Below, piece after piece: positions 1 through 9,296 of a DNA stretch of 64,000 bases. A program made the translations under genes and the position numbers. The stretch covers positions 7,399,959 to 7,463,958 of the forward strand of contig NC_080543.1 of NCBI RefSeq assembly GCF_028640845.1. Reading direction: 5' to 3'. Positions within the stretch are counted from its first letter, which is position 1; each line of letters starts with the position of its first letter. Source of the DNA: Ahaetulla prasina (taxonomy: Eukaryota > Chordata > Lepidosauria > Squamata > Colubridae). Under the pieces are notes generated by a model. That model was not told the origin of the DNA. It ran no database searches and was given only the letters and a program-made list of their open reading frames with translations.

Positions 1-253
1 ATATTCACCCGAGGGTAGAACAAGAAGCAATGGGTGGAAACTAATCAAGGAAAGAAGCAACTTAGAACTAAGGAGAAATTTCCTGACAGTTAGAACAATT
101 AATCAGTGGAACAACTTGCCTGCAGAAGTTGTGAATGCTCCAACACTGGAAATTTTTAAGAAAATGTTGGATAACCATCTGACTGAGATGGTATAGGGTT
201 TCCTGCCTGGGCAGGGGGTTGGACTAGAAGGCCTCCAAGGTCTCTTCCAACTC

Positions 254-254
<1 letters not shown>
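1..254 (+). mobile_element. CR1 LINE 3' end (ORF2 C-terminus plus 3' UTR)
   Basis: The frame encodes the conserved CR1 ORF2 C-terminus (WKLIKERSNLELRRNF, then INQWNNLPAEVVNAPTL, then a stop after HLTEMV near 196). The usual CR1 3' UTR with its 'ggactagaaggcctccaagg...ttccaactct' ending follows. The copy enters from the window edge and is 5' truncated from our view. It is a dead fragment of a non-LTR retrotransposon. Confidence 0.9.

Positions 255-328
<74 letters not shown>
255..328. repeat. (GTT)n then (ATT)n microsatellite at a CR1 3' end
   Basis: About ten GTT units pass directly into about fifteen ATT units at the CR1 3' terminus. A tail-seeded microsatellite is likely. Confidence 0.95.
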
Positions 329-330
<2 letters not shown>

Positions 331-413
331 GCTTATATATTATATAGCTATTTCATTTCATGTTAATGCCTATATATACTGATATGACAAAATAAAAAAT
401 AAATAATAAAAAA

Positions 414-531
414 TTAGTTTCCATCCATTGCTTCTTGTCCTGCCCTCAGGTATTTTGCAGAATAGCTTGACTCCCTCTTCTTTGGGGCAGCCCCACAAAT
501 ATTGGAAGACTGCTATCATGTCACCACTGTC
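414..531 (-). mobile_element. CR1 fragment, minus strand
   Basis: Reads on the minus strand as the CR1 segment around IAVFQYLWGCPKEEGVKLF. Truncated at both ends and followed directly by a MITE fragment. Confidence 0.8.
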
Positions 532-708
532 AATGGGGAAGCCAGATTCTCTTAACAATCAATTTACTAGCTTAGCAATGACAATGATTCACTTAACAAC
601 TGGAAAGAAAGATCTTAAAATGGGGAAAAATCTACTTAACAACTGTGTTGATTGGAACAGAAATGTTGGGCTCAATTGTAGTCATAAGTCAAGGACTACA
701 TGTATCAG
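531..708 (-). mobile_element. Fragment of the 395-bp Tigger-like MITE
   Basis: Carries the family's repeated 'acttaacaac' phrases and ends at 'gtcataagtcaaggacta', the terminal inverted repeat seen in the full copy at 16693-17087. Confidence 0.65.
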
Positions 709-872
709 AGAGATGGTAGTTGAATGGTCATCTAAGAGTTTCCAGAGTTTACCGTATCTTCAGGTCATTGGTTCCACTATCAAACTCTTCCATTTGTAAC
801 ATTTAACCAGAATTCACTTTCATTTAATAATTTTTTCCTACATGTTATTAGTACTGCTATAAACTGCCTTGG

Positions 873-1209
873 TAAGACCACACTTGGATTGCTAAGTCCA
901 GTTTTGGTCACCCTGGTATAAAAAAGATGTGGAGACTCTAGAAAGAGCCAAAGAAGAGCAACAAAGATGATTAGGGGACTGGAGGCTAAAACATATGAAG
1001 AATGGTTGCAGGAACTGGGTATGTCTAGTTTAATGAAAAGAAGGACTAGGGGAGACATGATAGCAGTCTTCCGATATCTAAGGGACTGCCACAAAGAAGA
1101 CAGGAGAAGAAGCAATGAGTGGAAGCTAATTAAGGATGGGAACCAACCTAGAACTAAGGATAAATTTCCTATCAGCGAGGACAATTAACCAGTGGAACAG
1201 CTTGTCTCC
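873..1209 (+). mobile_element. CR1 ORF2 fragment, first part of an interrupted copy
   Basis: Encodes the CR1 ORF2 stretch ATKMIRGLEAKTYEEW, then a GMSSLMKRRTRGDMIAVFRYL-type segment and the RNFLTV-INQW region in decayed form. The copy resumes at 1616-1695 and again at 2649-2705. It was split by a solo LTR (TCTCC duplication) and by a hAT-like element. Confidence 0.85.
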
Positions 1210-1615
1210 TGTTAAGGTAATGATTTAATAACTGAACAGCTGCTGTAATGCTGTAAATGATGATGCAATGAGAATGAGTCAGCAGGGTTATTTAGCTGAT
1301 ATGACTTTAAGAGGCTGTATATATAAAAGAGACCCTGTGAGGGCATCTCCCTCTCTCTATGTGTGCTTCTGTGCTATAGTTGATGATTGATTGCCTGACT
1401 TTGCCTAGTACATGTATGTATATATTCCTTGTAGATAAACCTGTCAGGCCTGGAAAACATGCTAGTAAAGAACTTTGAAAGATAATGGCTTCTGAGGTTT
1501 TTTTTATGCAGAAGAGTTTTTTCTGGAACCATGACAAAACCACTATTTCAAAGATAAACCTCTGTTTAATATATTTTGCTCCTGGGTTGTCTCAAAATAG
1601 TCACGCTGTGTGACA
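1210..1615 (+). mobile_element. Solo LTR inside CR1, 406 bp
   Basis: Begins TGTTAAGG and ends GTGTGACA. It is flanked by a perfect 5-bp duplication TCTCC (1205-1209 and 1616-1620), and removing one copy restores the CR1 reading. A TATA-like box lies near 1319-1329. No internal retroviral sequence is present, so it is probably a product of LTR-LTR recombination. I do not recognise the family. Confidence 0.75.
1318..1330 (+). promoter_or_regulatory. TATA-like box of the solo LTR
   Basis: 'gtatatataaaag' lies about 110 bp into the LTR, the usual U3 position. Activity is inferred only. Confidence 0.4.
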
Positions 1616-1695
1616 TCTCCAGAAATTGTGGGTGCTCCATCACTGGAGAATTTTAAGAAGAGACTGGACAGCCACTTATCTGAAATGGTATAGGG
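1616..1695 (+). mobile_element. CR1 fragment, second part
   Basis: Continues the 873-1209 copy (aaattgtgggtgctccatca...) up to the hAT-like insertion at 1696. Confidence 0.8.
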
Positions 1696-2648
1696 CTGTG
1701 ATGGCGAACCTATGGCACGCATAGCCAAAGTGGTACAGTAAATCATGTCGCCCGGCACGCACAGCCTTGCTTGTTTGTGTTCCGGATTTCTGGTGTGTAT
1801 GCATGCACGATGATCAGCTGTCTTTCACATGCATGGTGTCGTGTCCCACTCCTCTGCTGACGGCCGGGTCAGGGAAATCCGAATCAGGCGTGCCTCTGCA
1901 GCTCTGCCAAAGTCCTAGCAAAGTTCTCAAGGCGGGCAGGAGACCAGAAAGTGACTTCAGCAAGATAAGGTAGACTTTGCCTGACTCAGAGAATGCCAGA
2001 AAGCAGATCCTTTATAGGCCATGGGGTGTGGCTCCGTGACTCAGCATTTATCCAGGCCTGCCCCTCCCTTCCTTCTGTTGCCGCCGCCTATCAATTCTCC
2101 TGAAGCGAGGGTCACTCCAGTCTGCAGCTGTTGGTAATTGACCTTCCTCAGGCTCACATGCTGTGGGGGAGGGGTCTAGTTACTCCGTTTGCCTGGGCAT
2201 GGAGCCAGGGCTGGGGGCTGGAGGCACTTCTTCTTCCTCGGCCTGTCTGGGCAAGGTTCCAGGGCTGGGGCCGGGAGGCATGTTAGGACATTCCTCAGCG
2301 TTCGGAAGCAGATAAGATGGGCCCGGCTGCGGAGAAAGCGGACGAGGCACAACACATGGCAATGCCAAAAACTGATGTGTGCATGCATGCTGGCCAGTTG
2401 ATTGTCAGGTGTGCATGTGTGCCAGAACCCAGAAGTTCGCCTTTTCTGGAGCACAATCCCTTCACGCGCATGGCAGTGCCAAAAACCAGCCTTCCCATGC
2501 GCACCAGCCAGCTGATCGTCGGGCATGCATGCACGCTAAAACCCAGAAGTTCGGCTTTTCCAGAGTGCGGACCTAACGATCGCACGTGTGAATGACATTT
2601 CTGCATGACCTTTTTGGCACTTGGTGCCGAAAAGGTTCTCCATCACTT
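1696..2648. mobile_element. hAT-like non-autonomous element (TGATGGCGAACC family) carrying a solo LTR
   Basis: Left end reads 'gtgatggcgaacctatggca' and right end 'ggttctccatcac', an imperfect terminal inverted repeat. The 8-bp flanks gtataggg (1688-1695) and gtgtaagg (2649-2656) match at 6 of 8, as expected for an old hAT duplication. No transposase is encoded. The interior is rich in GCATGC-like motifs and was later hit by the LTR at 1837-2354. Confidence 0.65.
1837..2354 (-). mobile_element. Solo LTR, family 1
   Basis: Termini are TGTCGTG...CACAACA with a perfect 5-bp duplication CATGG (1832-1836 and 2355-2359). Transcription sense is minus: the reverse strand carries the 'gcctataaagg' box and the 'gagtcatggagccacaccc' block shared with five other copies in this window. 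Confidence 0.85.
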
Positions 2649-2705
2649 GTGTAAGGTCTCCTGCTTGATCAGGGGGTTGGAATAGAAGACGTCTATTCTG
2701 TTAAG
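2649..2705 (+). mobile_element. CR1 3' tail, third part of the interrupted copy
   Basis: 'ggggttggaatagaagacgtc' is a diverged CR1 3' UTR that continues the copy begun at 873. Confidence 0.6.
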
Positions 2706-2759
2706 TTCAGAACTGAACAATAAACATGTCCTCAAAGTATGTGACAAACATTATCCTCG

Positions 2760-2968
2760 TACTGTGATTTACGACCTTTAAAAAAATGCCCCATGGTGAA
2801 CAATGGGTTGACTTAATGCCCATAATATTTGCTTAATGACTGCCACAAAAAAAAGGTCATAAAATCAGGTTGGTCATGTGGATAGCCCACTTTACAACTA
2901 TCAAAAGTTATGATGGTAATGGGCAGGCTCCATTACGGTCATTAAGTCAAGGACTACCTATCTTACAC
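2760..2968. mobile_element. Diverged Tigger-like MITE fragment
   Basis: Contains 'gatttacgacct' and ends 'gtcaaggactacct', matching the termini of the 395-bp MITE family. The interior is strongly diverged. Confidence 0.5.
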
Positions 2969-2996
2969 CTGCCAATTTCACTCGGTTGTCTTAAAT

Positions 2997-3760
2997 CACC
3001 AGTTGCGCCCCTTTCTTGACCGGGATGCCTTATGTACAGTCACTCATGCTCTCGTCACTTCTCGTCTGGATTATTGCAATGCTCTCTACATGGGACTATA
3101 CCTGAAGTGCACTCGGTGGCTCCAGTTAGTCCAGAATGCAGCTGCGTGGGTGATTGAGGGAGCCACACGTTGCTCCCGTGTAACACCGCTCCTGCGCAGT
3201 CTGCACTGGCTACCTGTGGTCTTTCGGGTGCACTTCAAGGTATTAGTTACCACCTTTAAAGCGCTCCATGGCTTAGGACCAGGCTACTTACGGGACCGCC
3301 TGCTGTTACCGTATGCCTCCCACCGACCCGTACGCTCACACAGAGAGGGTCTTCTCAGGGTGCCGTCCGCCAAACAATGTCGGCTGACGGCCCCCAGGGG
3401 AAGGGCCTTTTCTGTTGGAGCACCTACCCTCTGGAACGAACTTCCCCCCAGTTTACGCCAATTACCTGACCTTCGGACCTTTCGCCGTGAATTGAAAACA
3501 TATCTGTTCATCCAAGCGGGACTGGCTTGATTTTTAAATTTTCAAATTTCTGGTTTTTTAATAATTTTAGATTGGGGTATTTTAGTATAGGTCAATTTGA
3601 CGGTTTTAATTTTCGGCCATCTTTGAATATGTATTTTAATTGTTATTTTAATTTTGTATATTATTATTTTAATCGGGCTGTACACCGCCCTGAGTCCTTC
3701 GGGAGAAGGGCGGTATAAAAATCTAAATAAACTAAACTAAACTAAATAAACTAAATCAAG
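2997..3760 (+). mobile_element. L2-clade LINE, 5'-truncated 3' end
   Basis: Covers the ORF C-terminus plus a short 3' UTR. The UTR ends in the stem 'ccgccctgagtccttcggga' / 'gaagggcggtataaa' and an AAACT-rich tail, the ending shared by the copies at 15795-16420 and 40925-41880. Confidence 0.85.
3003..3530 (+). pseudogene. L2-clade reverse transcriptase, C-terminal fragment
   Basis: An open 175-residue frame covers only the end of the L2 ORF2 protein, the endonuclease/reverse transcriptase that copies the LINE RNA into a nicked target. Visible conserved blocks in order are LDYCNALYMGL (about residues 21-31), LQLVQNAAA, LHWLPV (about 68-73), FKVLVTTFKALHGLGPGYL (about 78-96), LRVPSAKQCRL, APTLWNELPPSLRQLPDL and FRRELKTYLF before the stop. 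The endonuclease and the reverse-transcriptase catalytic box are absent, so it cannot retrotranspose. The ATG is only the first in-frame methionine of a 5'-truncated copy. The frame is intact over its length, so insertion is not very old. Confidence 0.85.
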
Positions 3761-4210
3761 AAAAAAAAAAACCGTAAACCAATGTTCCTTCCAATGATTT
3801 TCAGTAGAAGACAAAAAGGCTTCTAATTTCCAAATTAAGAAAGTGACGGTTTTAGGGGTTGACTTGGTGTTGTTCACTCCTCTGTGACAGACCACAAATA
3901 AGTCCATACCTGCAACCTGCGGTCTGTTGCTATACCTCATTAAACTTCAAGGATAGCGACATTTTATTTAGGAACAATTGAGTTTGTATTATAGGAACAT
4001 TGCAAGACATCTGTTTTGTGTTTTTTTTTCTTTTTTAAAAATGAAATTGGGATTACAAACTCTTGCTACTCAACCTAATCATGACCATATGTGAAGAGAC
4101 AGATGGATTTCTAGATGGATCTCCAGCTTTTTACGATAGTGCGAAACCAGGGCTGCAAAAAGCGATAGCAAGTTAGCTCATCTGCGAAAGAGTTGGGGAG
4201 GGCTTGGTCC
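3761..4210. other. No recognisable feature
   Basis: AT-rich intergenic sequence. I see no coding, RNA or repeat signature apart from an A-rich start that may be LINE tail. Confidence 0.5.
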
Positions 4211-4735
4211 ATTGAGTGCATACAGCCTTCTCCCCAGTTATTTATTTTATTTGATTATTTATATCCCACTTTTATTATTTTTGCTAATTGCACAAGGCAG
4301 CAAACACATCTAATCTGCTGTCCTCCTCTTATTTTCTCCACAACAACAACCTTGTGAGGTGAGTTGGGTTGAGAAAGAGGGACTGGCCCAAAGTCACCTA
4401 GCCAGCTTTCATGCCAAAGGTGGGATTAGAACACACCGTCTCCTAGTGATTGGCTAAAGTCACCCAACCAGCTTTCATGGCTAGGGCAGGACTAGAACTC
4501 ACCGTCTCCTGGTGATTGGCCCAAAGTCACCTAGCCGGCTTTCATGGCTAAGGCAGGGCTAGAACTCACCATCTCCTGGTGATTGGCCAAAGTCACCTAG
4601 TCAGCTTTCATGGCTAAGGCAGGACTAGAACTCACCATTTCTGGGTGATCGGCCCAAAGTCACCTAGCTGGCTTTCATGGCTAAGGCAGGACTAGAACTC
4701 ACTTCTCTCCTGCTTAACCACTAGACCAAAGTGGC
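4211..4735 (-). mobile_element. tRNA-headed SINE with an internal tandem repeat
   Basis: On the minus strand it starts 'gccactttggtctagtggtt', a tRNA-like A-box region. A unit of about 69 bp ('gactttgggccaatcaccag...gttctagtcctgcc') follows in about five tandem copies (roughly 4390-4700), then a unique body with 'ctcacaaggttgttgttgtg' and an A-rich end. A related tandem copy lies at 49265-49565. Confidence 0.7.
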
Positions 4736-5134
4736 TTTCTATTTCTATTGCCCTGGCTTATTCATTCCTTGTGTAAGGCAGAAAGTGAACACTTCTGCTT
4801 TTATTTGGGAGAGGTTCCTCTATGTGGGAGATGAAATCCCATAGAAAGCTATTTGAACGAGAAGCATATTTAGTAGTTAACCTGTTAATTGCTCCCCCTA
4901 CCACCCCGAAAATCAGGGTATTTCTTGGCGAATATTTTCTTTCAAGTTTGGAAAAGCAACCATTTTCCACAGCGACAAAAATGTGGTTCACCAATATTTA
5001 GCAGGGATGCTGTGGTCACACTTCACTCAATCTGAAGGTCAGGTGGAGACCTTAAATATTCCGAGATACCCCTTTCATCTCTGCATCCCACTAAATAAAC
5101 AATCTGGTCTTTGTGGTCCTTGGTGCTCTCTCCG

Positions 5135-5733
5135 TGTTGTGATCCGCCAGCAGCCTGCAGTTCTGACAGTGGAGTCGGACAGTGAGGAGACTGGGAAGGA
5201 CAATGGGCCAGTCCTGGAGTCAGGGGAAGGCCCAGACAAGGGTTCTGCATCAGATGCAGAGATGGGGCCAGGGCCATCTGGGATGTACGGACTCCGGAGC
5301 CTCCAGAGGCGGACAGCAGACAGGCAAAGGAACAGGAGGAGCCTGTTCCTAATGCACGCATGCGAAGAACTGCCAGAAGGCAAGAGCAGCTGAAGCAAAA
5401 AGGACGACTCGGGAGTAAGGCCAGGAGATGATTGGCCCCTCCCATAAGGCTTAAAAGAGCAGCAAAGAGCCATTGGGTTCTTTGTGGAAAAGCAAAATTG
5501 ATTCCATTGCTTCTTGTCAGCGTCTCTTGAACTTTGTGTGGTTTTTTGCCAAGAAAAGCCTTTGGCAGGTTGCCAAAGATATCAAAAGTTGGTGATAAGG
5601 CCAAAGGACTGTTTATGAAGAATTTGTTTCGGACTAAGCTGAGAACGAATTAATTCTCAGCTGTTCTAATAAAATACGTTTGTTCAGGACTGAATTGTGT
5701 TTGATAATCACTACTTGGGCCTCGGTCACAACA
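5135..5733 (+). mobile_element. Solo LTR, family 3
   Basis: Begins TGTTGTGATCC and ends GGTCACAACA (599 bp). It shares 'ggaacaggaggagcctgttc' and 'gaatgatttggctcctccca'-type blocks with 12715-13230, 38300-38930 and, inverted, 50215-50859. A promoter-like 'ggcttaaaagagcag' lies near 5447. I could not see a matching 5-bp flank. Confidence 0.75.
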
Positions 5734-5756
5734 TTCAGTTGGGTTGTTTCCTTGAA

Positions 5757-5945
5757 GACCTTTCATTACACAGCTAGGTAACATAATCCATGCTAGAAAA
5801 GAGTAGGGTTTGCTCTCTGTTTCTATACACATAGCTCGCCCTGCCAGTGTTGGTGGGAGTATTCTTGGTAGTTCCTCGATTAGGCTGTTGTTTACTGTTT
5901 GATTGTTTGTCTGGAGTTGGTAGTTTCTTGATTGGGGTATTATTT
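5757..5945 (-). mobile_element. Hammerhead-motif repeat, inverted partner (minus copy)
   Basis: Reverse strand reads like the units at 35880-36540: a 'ctagcatggattatgttacc' region with a decayed core, then a stretch homologous to the upstream part of the repeat ('aactaccaagaatactccca'). It faces a plus-strand copy at 6060-6300. Confidence 0.55.
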
Positions 5946-6059
5946 ACTGCTTGATTGATTGAACAACAACAAAAACAACAAAAAGCCAAAAAGGAAACAA
6001 AAAGACCAAAACATTTATTTGCCGACAATCAACGCCCAGATGAGCAGAGATGAATACTA

Positions 6060-6300
6060 GCTCAAGCAATAAATAACACATCAGTCAAGGAACTACTAAT
6101 TCAAACAATCAAACTTTAAACAACAGCCTATTCAAAGAACCACCAAAAGCAATTCCACCAATACCGACAGGGCAAGTCACTGTGTACAGACACAGAGACT
6201 AAACCCCACTCTCTTCTAATACTGAAGTTGTTACCTAGTTGGGTCATGAAACGTCTGCAAAAAAACCCACCAAACTCAGAGAGCACCAAAGACCCCACAG
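6060..6300 (+). mobile_element. Hammerhead-motif repeat (plus copy)
   Basis: Contains CTGAAGT (6222-6228), a possible stem TTACC (6231-6235) with GGGTCA (6241-6246), and GAAACGTC (6248-6255), followed by 'tgcaaaaaaaccca' and 'cagagagcaccaaagacccc'. The core is one of several related hammerhead-like motifs in the window. This copy has an altered first core box. Confidence 0.5.
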
Positions 6301-6449
6301 TTCAACCCTGAGCTACAAAGATTCTCTTGTACTGGCAATTTAGCCTTTACGTAGCTTTTAAATGCTCCTAGATGTTAAGCACGGAGATCATGTTACCTAT
6401 AAAGTTGCCAAGTGTCGAACACAACCAAACAGTTGAAACTACTACTAAA

Positions 6450-6867
6450 CACTGGTGGGATTCAGCTGGTTCGGGCCGGTTCGAGCGAACTGGTTGTTAA
6501 ATTGCTGGCTGGCCCCGCCCCTTTCAGGAGTCCTCACGTGCCTGGTTTTGGCTGCCAGGTAAGTGCAGGGAGGCTTACTAGGCCCAAAACCAGGTGCAGG
6601 GGTGATGGTGTGGTGTGGCCCCCCTCTGCACCCCATTTTTGCTCCTAGGAGGCTGCAGGGAAGCCTACTAGGCCCAAAATGGGGTGCGGTGACCACCACC
6701 ACCACCCGGCGGCCCATTTTTGCTCCAAGGGGGGTGCAGGAGGCCGAGTGCTGCCTGTCACACACCCGTGGCCATGCCCACCATGGCCACGCCCACCATG
6801 GCCACGCCCACCCGGCCGCTCGTTAGGGCAGAGAACCGGTTGTTAAATTATTTGAGTCCCACCACCG
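6450..6867. mobile_element. hAT-type MITE (CACTGGTGGGATTCA family), 418 bp
   Basis: Termini CACTGGTGGGATTCA and TTTGAGTCCCACCACCG are inverted repeats. The 8-bp flanks CTACTAAA (6442-6449 and 6868-6875) are identical, diagnostic of hAT-type transposition. There is no coding capacity. The interior is GC-rich with 'ccatggccacgccca' tandem motifs. Confidence 0.85.
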
Positions 6868-6879
6868 CTACTAAATGTT

Positions 6880-7640
6880 AAGAGTAAAAGACTGGGAGAG
6901 TACGGAATATGAATCCTATTCTTAAACTCACTCTACCTGCAACCCGCTTTCCGAAGTAAGAAAGAAAGAGGTAACATTCGACTATGCTTAGGTAAGTTTT
7001 TCTTAGCAAGGGAGTTTGAACCTCAGAGGCCCCATCTTATTTATCCAACGACTTCATTTCTTCATGCTAGGGATAATGACAAGATCTTCCAAGCGTGATG
7101 TCAGATGGGTAATTTGGAAAGCAGGCCTTGCTCATCCTTTTCATCTTCGAAACTTTGAAGTACCGTGTCATTGTTTCAGTTAACATTAAACGCTTAGCCG
7201 GGCCCAGTGCCAACATGTGGGGGAACGACATGCAAACTTCTCGCAAGTGCTTTTGCAAAAAGTGTGTAACCTCCCCAGATGGGGAGGAAGGACGTGCCAA
7301 GTCATCCCTGAGTAGAAGGTATCAGCTTTCAATAGTCAGTCTCTTTTGTCTGTGAGGTTGTGTGAAGGATGCACAAGAGGGCTGAGCCTTAACACCTGCA
7401 CATGTTGCAAGGGGACAGTAAATCACAACACACATCTGTGCCATTTGTACTTGCACCACAAAGCTGTGTACAAGTGTTTTGGAACAGACCTTGGGTCCTG
7501 AGATCACAACACACCTTTTTTTTTTTTTAAAGTAAACATCTCAGTTTTCTGGAGACGTACCCAAGACTGGCAATTTATGGCCAATAAGCTTTATATAATT
7601 TCCCTTCTCATCAGAAATCTCATTTGCATTCCCTAGTTCC
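6880..7640. other. No recognisable feature
   Basis: Apparently unique sequence. Short open frames exist but none resembles a known family or shows a paired splice signal I trust. Confidence 0.5.
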
Positions 7641-7644
7641 TAAA

Positions 7645-7972
7645 TAAGGGGAATGACGGCTTGGCAGTTAAAAATGCTGAGCTTATCAGCTGGAAAGGGT
7701 TCAAGTCCCGAGCGCTGCATGATGGGGTGAACTCCCGTTCATTGCTCCAGCTCCTGCCCACCTAGCAGTTCGAAAGCATGCACGTGCGATGAGATAAATA
7801 GGTACCAATTCAGTGGGGAAATGACAGCGTTCTGTGCACTTCAGCATATAGTCATACTGGCCACATGACCAAGAAAGCATCTTCGGACAATGCTGGATCC
7901 CATGGCTAAGAAATGGAGACAAGTACTAAAGTGGGACATGACTGAACAGGGGAAAGTTTTGCCTTTACCTTT
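7645..7972 (+). mobile_element. tRNA-derived SINE (squamate type)
   Basis: Starts with a tRNA-like head ('cggcttggcagttaaaatgc'-like, then 'ggttcaagtcccgagcg' as B box). A body with 'gtcatactggccacatgacc' follows, and it ends 'ttgcctttaccttt'. The same family is inverted at 51797-53003 and partly present at 17157. Confidence 0.75.
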
Positions 7973-8648
7973 AGCTGCTAAAATGCCTTATTATTGACTT
8001 TCAGCAACCAAATTAGCACATTTTTGTTTCATTTCTTATGGATTTGGAGGGATAGGTTATTTACATATAGGTTACCACTTTGAAAGATTGCTGTTGTGGC
8101 CTGTCGGCCGCCACCCCTCTAACAGCTGAATCAGAGGAGGAGAAGGAGGCGTGGGAGTCAGGGTCAGCAACAAGGCAACCTGAGAGCTCCAAGGGGGAAG
8201 AGGGAATGGAGCTGCTGTCAGAGAGAGAGAGAGAGAGAGACAGAGAGAGAGAGACAGAGAGAGAGGCGGAGCCTGGGCTGTCCATCAGCCCTCAGATGGA
8301 GAGTCAACAGCCCCCAGGTCTGGAGGTGGCTGATGAGGAAGAGGAGGAACAGTTGGGTCCACTGTCTGACGCGTGGATGAGCAGAAGGCAGAGGAGAGGA
8401 GAACAGTGGAAATCTATGGGCCAGTCCTTGGGACAGAAGAGCCACTGGTCCTAGTGAAGCCCCACCCTAGCTCTAGGAGAAAAAAGGCAGGGGGCAGAGA
8501 TGAATAGGTATGGCAGACAACTATTCATCTTCCAGCTAGCCGGACTTGTTAGCCTGTGAGAGAAACTTTTTGCCGGGGTTGCCGACATTCCTCATAAAGG
8601 AATCTTTTGAGTTCACTTCAGAGGGTTTGTCATATTTGGGGAGCTGGG

Positions 8649-9214
8649 TGTTTGCCTCGTCCTCCCTCCTCTCCTCAGTCGGGCCCCTCCCATCTCCACC
8701 CGGGCCTGTTATCAGACTCCGAGTCTGATAATGAAGATGAATGGCCTGTCATGCCTCCAGCCCCCGGCCCTGGCCCCATGCCCGGAGAGGATGTCAGGAG
8801 TGAACAGACAAGCCCGATAAACTTCACTCCTATAGCGTGTGAGCAGGAGGCCAGCCATGTGCTGGAATTACTGACAGCAGATCCAGCTGAAGAGAATTCA
8901 AAGTGGGAGGATCCTCGCTTCCAGAGATCTGAGAGGCGACGCCAGCAGAAGGAAGGGAGGGGCAGGCCTGGATAAATACTGAGTCATGGCGCCACACCCA
9001 ACAGCCTATATAAAGGATCTGCTTTTGGCATTCCAACCTTGAGTCAAGCAAAGTCTCATCTAGTTTGCTGATATCGGACTTTATCGCTGAAGTCACAACT
9101 TGGACTCCTGCCTGCCCTGATAAACCTCGAAGGAATCTGGCAAGCTGCAGAGCGTTGCCACGTTTGATACGGACTTCCTTGACCCGGTCATCGGAGGGGG
9201 AGTGGGACACGACA
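8649..9214 (+). mobile_element. Solo LTR, family 1, nested in another LTR
   Basis: Begins TGTTTGCC and ends GGACACGACA. A perfect 5-bp duplication CTGGG (8644-8648 and 9215-9219) proves insertion into the older LTR. The only clear plus-strand copy of family 1 here. Confidence 0.9.
9003..9016 (+). promoter_or_regulatory. TATA box of a family 1 LTR
   Basis: 'agcctatataaagg' lies about 350 bp into the LTR, after a conserved 'gagtcatggcgccacaccc' block. It is the same in the other family copies on the minus strand. Confidence 0.5.
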
Positions 9215-9296
9215 CTGGGTCAGAACAATTCCACTTGATGCTAAATCTGTGAAAGGCAGAGATTTAATCCTAAGAAAAAGTACTTTTGGTTTAAGG

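Larger units (their letters stand above)
8092..9227 (+). mobile_element. Solo LTR of another family, split by a second LTR
   Basis: Begins TGTTGTGGCC at 8092 and ends GTCAGAACA at 9227, interrupted by the LTR at 8649-9214. The outer flanks attgc (8087-8091) and attcc (9228-9232) match at 4 of 5. A (GA)n tract at about 8219-8275 lies inside. Its open frames are LTR artefacts. Confidence 0.7.

Noticed and set aside
5023..5604. 193-codon minus frame and its partners
   Set aside because: Lies inside solo LTR family 3. The same pattern recurs in other LTR copies with different breaks.
6563..6826. Histidine-rich frame
   Set aside because: Made by tandem 'ccatggccacgcc' units in a hAT MITE.
8080..8454. 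124-codon acidic frame
   Set aside because: Lies in LTR sequence with a (GA)n tract. No domain.
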